NCBI GenBank assembly: GCA_040389045.1
Contig: JAZKAT010000036.1
Location: 1 to 27,738 of the forward strand
Source of the DNA: UBA5158 sp040389045
Lineage (GTDB): Bacteria > Pseudomonadota > Gammaproteobacteria > DSM-16500
Direction of reading: 5' to 3'
Length of the DNA stretch: 27,738 nt
Position numbers and translations under genes: made by a program
Notes under the pieces: generated by a model
What the model was told of the DNA's origin: nothing
The model's input: the letters and a program-made list of their open reading frames with translations, nothing else
The model's database searches: none
In this document: in pieces, positions 23,901 to 27,738 of the stretch
How positions within the stretch are numbered: the first letter of the stretch is position 1
Layout: every line of letters starts with the position of its first letter

Positions 23901-26900
23901 ATAACGCTTTCTTTTTGAATTCCATAATTTTCAATGGCACGACCAATTTCAATACTGACGATAGCGGTTTGAGCGGAGATATTATTTTTGAATTAGCTAG
24001 CGGAACTACTGCAAATCTGAATAGTTCGGGTGCTTTTGGCAATGGAAACCTGATTATTGATGGTGGTGCAACGCTGATTTTAAATACCGACATTAATTCA
24101 AGTATGAATGAGATTAACGGCGGCGGTACAATTGTAGTCCCCAATAATGCTTCCGTTAATATCAACGGTGTTGTTCAAGATGGTGGTATCAGTTTTAATG
24201 GAACCTATCAAGTAGGAACTAATTCAACTCTTAACATACCTGTTGAAGTGGGCAGTGGTTTTACCAAAACTGGCACTGGCACAATGAATCTGAGTGGCAG
24301 CGATATAATTATTTTCAATGATTTAGATATTCAAAACGGGACTCTTGGTCTGAGTGGCGGCTCACTAGGTGGCGGCGTTAATCTTATCATAGAATCGGCT
24401 GCTACTTTAACTCTTGCCGATAGTGTAAATCCTTCTGTAAACCTGGTGTTAAATGGCGGTAGCGTGACAACAACCGGCAGTAATACACTAACCGGAACGC
24501 TGACCGTAACCAATGGCACGAATACTATTACCACTTCAAATTCAGGTGATTCTTTTGAAGTGACTGGCACGGTGGATAGTGATGGTAGTAATTCAGGCTC
24601 TTTGACCACAGCAGGCCCCGGAGCATTCCAGTTTGATAGTGACATTGGCGCCTCGAATCCGTTAGCAACCTTTACCGCAAACAGTACCAATGGGGCTACA
24701 TTTGAAGGCAATGTATCTACGACAGGCAATCAAAATTACCATGGAACTATTACTTTCAATACTCTGGGTTCTACTACTACAGTGTATTCCTCTTCGGGTA
24801 CCACCACTTTTGCAAATGACAGCATTCTAAATCTTAGCAGTCCCACGCTGGTTTTATTGGGGAATGTTAATTTGAGCAGTGGCACGCTTGGTAATAGCAC
24901 GAATAGTACGGTCAATCTTGGCGATGGTACTATTGCTACCAATGTCACTCTCAATACTGTGAATGGGTTCTTTACGGGCAGTAATCTCAATGTTGAAGTT
25001 AAGAATAATGCCACTTTTTCTTTAAATGCCGATTATACCACTGCTTATAATGCTTTTAACTTAGATAGCGGCGCTACGCTGCAAACTACCGGCACTCGTA
25101 TATTTGCGGGTGGTGGGCTTTTCTTATCGAATGGCGGAACTATTGATGGGACAGGTAATTTGGATCTCCAGGATGAGCCATTTAATTTAGATCTTACTAA
25201 AACTGGCACCGGCACTTTAACCATACATTCTGCGCTCGGTGGAACACAAAATGTTAACGGTGGAAGATTAATTCTCGATGGTGGCGCAGGTACAAATTAT
25301 AGCGGTGGAAATTTTGTAGTGAATAGTGGCGGCACTTTAGAACTCAACAATATTACCGTCGGCACTAACATTAGCTTAAATGGCGGCACTCTTAGTGCTT
25401 CAGGTATTTCGGAACTGCAAAACGTTGTTAACTTGAGTGGCGGCACTTCCATTTTGTTACTCCCCACTTCCTCTGACACCATTCAATTTGATCAAGGCAT
25501 TGTAGCCCATTCAGCATCGAATGCTGGTTTGACGATTAATGCATCCGCTAGCGGTGTGTCATTACCGTTTATTGATTTACTGGATGGCGGTACTGGTAAT
25601 TTAACTGTTAATGCAGTCGGTGCTATTACGCAAGCTGATGTGTTGGCTGTAGGTGGAACATCGAGTTTCAATGCTGGCGCAGGGGCGATTACTTTAAATA
25701 ATATCAACCAGAGCAATGTTAATGGTACCTATACAGGAAATAGCTTACTTGGCACAGTGAATGTCAGTAATTCAGGTGCTAACGATATTAATATCATCAA
25801 TAATGCCAGCCTGACCATAGGTACCGTAACCGCCGGTCGGAATGTTACTTTCACAACTTCTTCAGGTTCCGCAGGCGATATCACTGTGTCTTCGGCAATT
25901 AGCTTAACTACGGCAAATATACTTAACTTAAATGCTGATGGTAATATTTTCTTAAACGCGAATTTTACCGGCGGCCATGGTGGTTTGGTGCTGAATGCCG
26001 CCAATAATAATTTAATTACCTCAGGCAGCGAAGGCAGTCTGTCCGCTACGGGTGTGACCGCCAATATCAGCGTTAATAACTTCAATTTAGCAGCTGGTCT
26101 CTGGACGCAAGTCAACAGTACTTTGCCAACTTTCACTGTGGCCAATGATTTTGAACTTAATTCGGGTAATGGCGAAAGTTCATCTGTGCAATTTATCCGT
26201 GCCTTGAGCGGTGATGGGGCAAGCAGCAGCACACCTTACTTGTTAACCGATATTTATGGTGTGCAAGGTATCAATTCCAATTCTCAAACATTGCAGGATT
26301 TTTATAAATTAAATGGTGATGTTACAGCGAGTGTGACTACTCATTGGAATTCTGGCACTGGTTTTTACGCTATCGGTGGCAACACGAATGATTTCTCTGG
26401 TGATTTTAACGGTAATGGTCATGTGATTAGTAGTCTCTTTATTAATAGTACCGCAAACAATGTTGGCTTATTCGCTATAGTTGACACCACTGCAACTATT
26501 GAAAATCTGGGTATGGTTACACCTAATATCAGCGGCGCTAATAATGCAGGCGCATTAGCAGGTACAAATAATGGAACACTAAATACAGTTTATGTCAGTG
26601 GTGGTTCGGTTGATGGTGGTAGTGGTAGTGGTGCTGTCGGCGGCCTGGTTGGCGAAAATGGGTCAGACGGTATCATCTCAATAGCAGATAACAATGGCAC
26701 TGATGTCACAGTAGGTAACGGTGGTTTGTTAGGCGGATTAGCTGGTTTTAATAGTGGGACTATTGCTAACACTTACAATTCAGGCAGCGTAACTATTTCT
26801 GACAACAGCGGCGGCAGTGCTGGCGGTCTGGTTGGTTATAATCGTGGTTCTATCAGCACTTCTTATAACGTTGGGCTGGTTACTGATGCTGGAACTAACG

Positions 26901-27738
26901 ATATTGGTGCTTTGGTCGGAGACGATCACAGCGGGACTTACTTAAATAATTATTATGATTCCACTACATCAGGTGCATCAAACGGTACCAGCGGTGGTGA
27001 TATTGCCAATATTACCGCTTTAAATGATACCCAAATGCAGGTTTACACGAATTTCGTTGGCTTCAACTTTACTTCAGGCTCACCTGCTACCTGGGCATTC
27101 TTACAATCTGGTTATGCTTATCCCGTTTTAACTGCGATCACTGCGGGACCTTATAAAACCACCGCTTCTGGTATCACCATCACGGGGCAAGTCATAGGCG
27201 GTAATACGGATTCGATTTCATTTTTCTTAGACGGCTTATCGCTAGGGAGCGTGACGACAGACGCTAGCGGTAATTATAGTTTTAATTCTACCCTGGCCAC
27301 AGGCGGTGGCGATTTACTTGCTTACATTACAACAAATGGTTTCCTGGGTAGTGCGCTTACCTTGGCATCGTCAGCTAATGCCACTATTTCAGGCTTGAAT
27401 TTTAAATTGAATACGCTGGACGTAGGTGATAGCGGCACTAATTCAATTAATAATACTAATTTAGCCAACGGGCTTAGCAGTTTAAGTAGTGCGTTAACTT
27501 TATTTACGGCTTCTGGCAATAACATTACTTTAAACAGCGGAATAAGTTTATTTAGTACGGCTACTACGACTTACACCCTGAATGGAAATATTAGTGGTTC
27601 TGGCAATATTCAATTTAGCGGCCCAGTGAATCTAAGTCACGATGCTACTGTGTCAACTACCAGCGGCACTATTAGCTTGAATTCAATTGATGGCGCAAAT
27701 CAATTAACGCTGACTAGCTCTGGCGGCACGACTATTGC
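17951..27738 (+). CDS. Giant two-partner-secretion (filamentous-haemagglutinin-like) adhesin, partial
   Basis: I read one open frame from the ATG to the window edge: 3,262 codons plus two bases, no stop. A short signal peptide (about 1-26, FIAAFGAGVAMG) leads into the haemagglutination-activity/TPS domain: IINWQSFNI, GGIALNRI, SQIYGALNATGTIILVNGAG, IHFGPGSMVNVGGLIAST. This domain normally engages an FhaC-like outer-membrane TpsB pore. LLLDPENVTI at 425-434 closes it, a phrase common in such exoproteins. Then come a module with GLUG repeats and an Ig-like segment (about 483-1280), a long beta-helical stalk rich in Asn, Thr, Ser and Gly (about 1280-2640), and a second copy of the module (from 2641). 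I noticed no cysteine and very few Lys/Arg. The substrate, C-terminus and TpsB partner lie outside the window. Role in attachment or biofilm is inferred from the family. Confidence 0.92.
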   Translation, partial: MFKATLKLGRHLVLFIAAFGAGVAMGNPTGGQVANGNANISQSGNTTTVQQSSQRAIINWQSFNIAAGEKTQFQQPKGGIALNRINPMNGASQIYGALNATGTIILVNGAGIHFGPGSMVNVGGLIASTGDISDRNFLHNKFVFDHASKYSGSIVNEGTIKTADYGLVALLGTGVVNNGYIQAEMGSIALGSGDKFTLDFNGDQLINFTVNEETKKAGKDQNGNTLTTGVLNNGKMLADGGKILVTARAAAGVLDNAIDMRGVAQAHSVRRSGGVIILSAGSGNVRVSGRLSTSGRRHRAKGGTIEVLGQNIYLASTANLDASGYGGGGNIYIGGNEHGKGPLPNALTTTVDSGAVLNASAIHSGNGGNVIVWSNNLTNFAGTILAKGGALSGNGGFSEVSGHEVLNFHGGIVNLTAANGAMGTLLLDPENVTIQTAGVSSVPVISGTYTPITDDSILTVLDLQTALLLSNVNVTTGSTGSQAGNITVNDSVSWSSGNMLTLTAANNIYLNADITATNGGSLSLSAGSQSNLITSGTEGSPSATGVTANINVDNFYLIQGSWIQNNSSLPQFNIANDFEIDSGNLPSSNASFTRVAGGDGSLGSPYLINDVYGLEGVGSSATNLSQNYLLNDFIDASSTANWNSGKGFIAIGTASTDYSGTFDGQDFTITSLTGTGGLFNTIDTNGIVQNLGLISPNFVDNNSGDDNTGTLGAIASTNNGAINTVWVSNGTVSSYQRYVGGLVGTNNGSITTSYNSATTVTGLGSGGAEGGLVGISNSGSSITSSYNDSTLGSTTTGYDVGGVTGQNSGAITASWNLGNITGGSGNTGGLVGQNAGSGFGGIFSSYNTGNIIGGGNVGGLVGSNNGNIHQSYNTGTVSGSGTASLNVGGLIGYVTGGTIDQSYNTGDVTLDSLGMSVGGNNVGGFVGYMFFSGFINNSYTVGTVTTDDPSNYIGGFAGDVYSAFISHSYSAETVNAINGSGSGGFAGGFIGRVFQTAYPTFDYYDNTLAPIAAIGSGPINNGDTATGLSTAQMKNFANFSGFDFTSSTPNWGFTQNTSINNGYAVLVNTQPGGVQYSFSLQGTVAGASSGDVVNIYQNGTLLNAATTDSSGFFSYAASGLAGSGELLFELVTAGLYSNGVTLIPSAANGGLNINLALNSLTIGDTTFNNTISAANLGSALIGVPASSSILYSVSGNNLTLQNTSGSPSTVNLVTAANTTFQTGDISYGANTSGNMTFNAPVQVLQNATLTTAGNIVFATNATIDDANSSGTDSLTLQSANLTLTADVGDNSSLSDLTIQDASGGSTGAMTLVSDLAINTTNSITVDLAINSNPAHDWGLTLQTNTIELGGNIGGSGALSFLTANGATSVTVNAASVTTFGVQNYNYDSVHQAALGGNLTFNNATSTSLSTTDASSGNINFGSNVNFNAPTTTVAAAGGVLYNGNIEGATALTSTGTHFGNTIIVLNSSGEIGSSGTPLTSLTFAAGGPSPVIGDGDGIAFMNPSSSSLTINTVGNQTFNNGLSIALEGSTINNEVNLNGANINLNNHIKSEGGTVTINSNASGSTNLSGGITSSGGGSTNLNVNTLVVTANAFTDSGSNITLENSADFTVNSGATLSMDGQFNNASINKNGTGSLMFYNSQTSLTNLNVNAGFVGFETTDVFSNGGTVTVASGAALSIDNAIQTSSLQINLNGTGISGSGALIGTGTAELDGSTITLQSDATISTPGSSDIFTLGSDTSIDGSAGTENLALIGAGTMLINGSMGSNAGLGSLTSSVANLNLGSSSINTSGDQNYNSSIVTLNDNNNSGVFSFNSTGGNINFNNSSLVFAVSNGSPLLTVNGNLNLAASTISAEGPQNVDVTGNIIIGTGNSVITNLSGGSTLEFNGTIDADSSQLGNLEFSGDSAIQLDSDVGLQKALHSITEDSTANLTIGNGNGGTLSISTVNDQDYMGGIYIHTNGNSQNLNLTSSSGSITLDSGNFITSDNAFFLNSIIFNGTTNFNTDDSGLSGDIIFELASGTTANLNSSGAFGNGNLIIDGGATLILNTDINSSMNEINGGGTIVVPNNASVNINGVVQDGGISFNGTYQVGTNSTLNIPVEVGSGFTKTGTGTMNLSGSDIIIFNDLDIQNGTLGLSGGSLGGGVNLIIESAATLTLADSVNPSVNLVLNGGSVTTTGSNTLTGTLTVTNGTNTITTSNSGDSFEVTGTVDSDGSNSGSLTTAGPGAFQFDSDIGASNPLATFTANSTNGATFEGNVSTTGNQNYHGTITFNTLGSTTTVYSSSGTTTFANDSILNLSSPTLVLLGNVNLSSGTLGNSTNSTVNLGDGTIATNVTLNTVNGFFTGSNLNVEVKNNATFSLNADYTTAYNAFNLDSGATLQTTGTRIFAGGGLFLSNGGTIDGTGNLDLQDEPFNLDLTKTGTGTLTIHSALGGTQNVNGGRLILDGGAGTNYSGGNFVVNSGGTLELNNITVGTNISLNGGTLSASGISELQNVVNLSGGTSILLLPTSSDTIQFDQGIVAHSASNAGLTINASASGVSLPFIDLLDGGTGNLTVNAVGAITQADVLAVGGTSSFNAGAGAITLNNINQSNVNGTYTGNSLLGTVNVSNSGANDINIINNASLTIGTVTAGRNVTFTTSSGSAGDITVSSAISLTTANILNLNADGNIFLNANFTGGHGGLVLNAANNNLITSGSEGSLSATGVTANISVNNFNLAAGLWTQVNSTLPTFTVANDFELNSGNGESSSVQFIRALSGDGASSSTPYLLTDIYGVQGINSNSQTLQDFYKLNGDVTASVTTHWNSGTGFYAIGGNTNDFSGDFNGNGHVISSLFINSTANNVGLFAIVDTTATIENLGMVTPNISGANNAGALAGTNNGTLNTVYVSGGSVDGGSGSGAVGGLVGENGSDGIISIADNNGTDVTVGNGGLLGGLAGFNSGTIANTYNSGSVTISDNSGGSAGGLVGYNRGSISTSYNVGLVTDAGTNDIGALVGDDHSGTYLNNYYDSTTSGASNGTSGGDIANITALNDTQMQVYTNFVGFNFTSGSPATWAFLQSGYAYPVLTAITAGPYKTTASGITITGQVIGGNTDSISFFLDGLSLGSVTTDASGNYSFNSTLATGGGDLLAYITTNGFLGSALTLASSANATISGLNFKLNTLDVGDSGTNSINNTNLANGLSSLSSALTLFTASGNNITLNSGISLFSTATTTYTLNGNISGSGNIQFSGPVNLSHDATVSTTSGTISLNSIDGANQLTLTSSGGTTI
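19397..21800 (+). repeat. Adhesin super-repeat module, copy 1
   Basis: In-frame module whose order is: AGNITVNDSV beta-helix entry; NNIYLNADIT; a strongly conserved linker (NLITSGTEGSPSATGVTANI, then LPQFNIANDFEIDSGN, GDGSLGSPYLINDVYGLEG); YSGTFDGQDFTITSL; nine GLUG-like repeats; NWGFTQN; an Ig-like/regulatory segment (FSLQGTVAGASSGDVVNIYQ, TTDSSGFFSYAASG); SGNNLTLQN; and GNMTFNAPVQVLQNATLTT. Copy 2 starts at 25871, 6,474 bases (2,158 residues) downstream. The end coordinate is approximate. Confidence 0.8.
20168..20930 (+). repeat. GLUG-motif array 1 (nine copies)
   Basis: Protein repeats of the form GGLVGxNxGxIxxSYNTGxV. In order the cores read GGLVGTNNG, GGLVGISNS, GGVTGQNSG, GGLVGQNAG, GGLVGSNNG, GGLIGYVTG, GGFVGYMFF, GGFAGDVYS, GGFIGRVFQ, with SYN/SYT phrases between them. 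The GLUG motif is known from secreted bacterial surface proteins and IgA-protease-type proteins. The later copies are the most diverged. Confidence 0.85.
21801..25870 (+). other. Adhesin central stalk with autotransporter-type repeats
   Basis: About 1,350 in-frame residues of short beta-strand repeats rich in N, T, S and G, ending with FNAGAGAITLNNINQSNVNG and VSNSGANDINIINNASLTIG, phrases usual before TPS stalk repeats. Three segments resemble passenger-associated (PATR) repeats of autotransporters: INKNGTGSLMF at 22829, FTKTGTGTMNLSG near 24260 with QNGTLGLSGG after it, and LTKTGTGTLTI near 25192 with NGGRLILDGG after it. No gene other than the adhesin is supported here; long reverse-strand frames are composition artefacts. 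Confidence 0.65.
25871..27738 (+). repeat. Adhesin super-repeat module, copy 2 (cut by window end)
   Basis: Same order as copy 1: AGDITVSSAI, GNIFLNANFT, NLITSGSEGSLSATGVTANI, LPTFTVANDFELNSGN, GDGASSSTPYLLTDIYGVQG, FSGDFNGNGHVISSL, IENLGMVTPNISG, five GLUG-like repeats, TWAFLQSGYAYPVL, the Ig-like segment (ITGQVIGGNTDSISFFLDGL, TTDASGNYSFN), SGNNITLNSG and GNIQFSGPVNLSHDATVSTT. It is still aligned with copy 1 at the last base of the window, so the repeat continues beyond it. Confidence 0.8.
26547..26930 (+). repeat. GLUG-motif array 2 (five copies)
   Basis: Cores GALAGTNNG, GGLVGENGS, GGLAGFNSG, GGLVGYNRG and GALVGDDHS, with SYN/TYN phrases between them. This array has fewer units than the equivalent array in copy 1. 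Confidence 0.8.

Noticed and set aside
19382..27525. Many reverse-strand open frames of 60-186 codons across the adhesin (e.g. 21520-22080, 22120-22572, 25729-26232)
   Set aside because: They are the complement of an Asn/Thr/Ser/Gly-rich frame, which rarely creates reverse stops. They translate to Leu/Val/Pro/Ser strings with no motif or ribosome site, and the plus frame has clear domains throughout.
1..27738. Prophage, insertion sequence, integron, restriction or CRISPR defence system
   Set aside because: I found no transposase, integrase, phage structural, nuclease-defence or Cas-like protein in any frame; RuvC here is the ordinary resolvase in its usual neighbourhood.

Overview
The window looks like a chromosomal segment of a gammaproteobacterium. 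The order aspS - yebC - ruvC - ruvA - ruvB - tolQ - tolR - tolA - tolB - pal - cpoB - queE - tRNA-Lys is essentially the one I know from Pseudomonas and related gammaproteobacteria. Pal carries a lipobox, and there are two type IV prepilin-like genes and a two-partner-secretion exoprotein, all consistent with an outer-membraned cell. Moderate GC content and the protein style make a Legionellales/Coxiellaceae-type host possible, but this is a guess and I cannot name a genus.

Layout. Positions 6-13534 are almost entirely minus-strand. Read in the direction of transcription they are: fmdB-like zinc ribbon, DUF502 membrane protein, aspS and yebC (one likely operon from a promoter at about 13577-13605); then ruvC, ruvA, ruvB; then tolQ, tolR, tolA; an inserted GGDEF/EAL protein; tolB, pal, cpoB, queE; and finally tRNA-Lys(UUU) from its own promoter, which overlaps the end of queE. 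Positions 13729-15562 hold a tightly coupled plus-strand trio (short-chain dehydrogenase, WrbA-like flavodoxin, PilE-like pilin). It runs into a convergent FimT/GspH-like gene with a single base between the stop codons. lysS follows on the minus strand and is divergent from the last gene. From 17951 to the right edge one uninterrupted plus-strand reading frame encodes more than 3,260 residues of a haemagglutinin-like secreted adhesin and leaves the window unfinished.

How the genes work together. TolQRA, TolB, Pal and CpoB form the trans-envelope machine that constricts the outer membrane at division and coordinates septal peptidoglycan synthesis. The unusual point is a membrane-anchored c-di-GMP protein with an intact EAL phosphodiesterase site and a degenerate GGDEF site, lying between tolA and tolB. 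RuvABC is the Holliday-junction resolvasome. AspS and LysS charge tRNAs, and tRNA-Lys lies at the far end of the cluster. QueE makes the 7-deazaguanine precursor of queuosine.

The most notable region is the adhesin. After a signal peptide and TPS (haemagglutination-activity) domain it has a module of about 720-800 residues: beta-helix entry, a conserved linker, GLUG repeats and an Ig-like/carboxypeptidase-regulatory-like segment. This is followed by a long Asn/Thr/Ser/Gly-rich stalk with autotransporter-type repeats. The whole module then starts again about 2,158 residues later, so the protein seems to be built from very long super-repeats, the second cut by the window end. Its TpsB transporter is not in the window. 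Four intergenic spacers carry palindromic repeats of four different types. No stretch over 300 bases lacks a gene; the longest gap is 17718-17950, the lysS/adhesin divergent control region.
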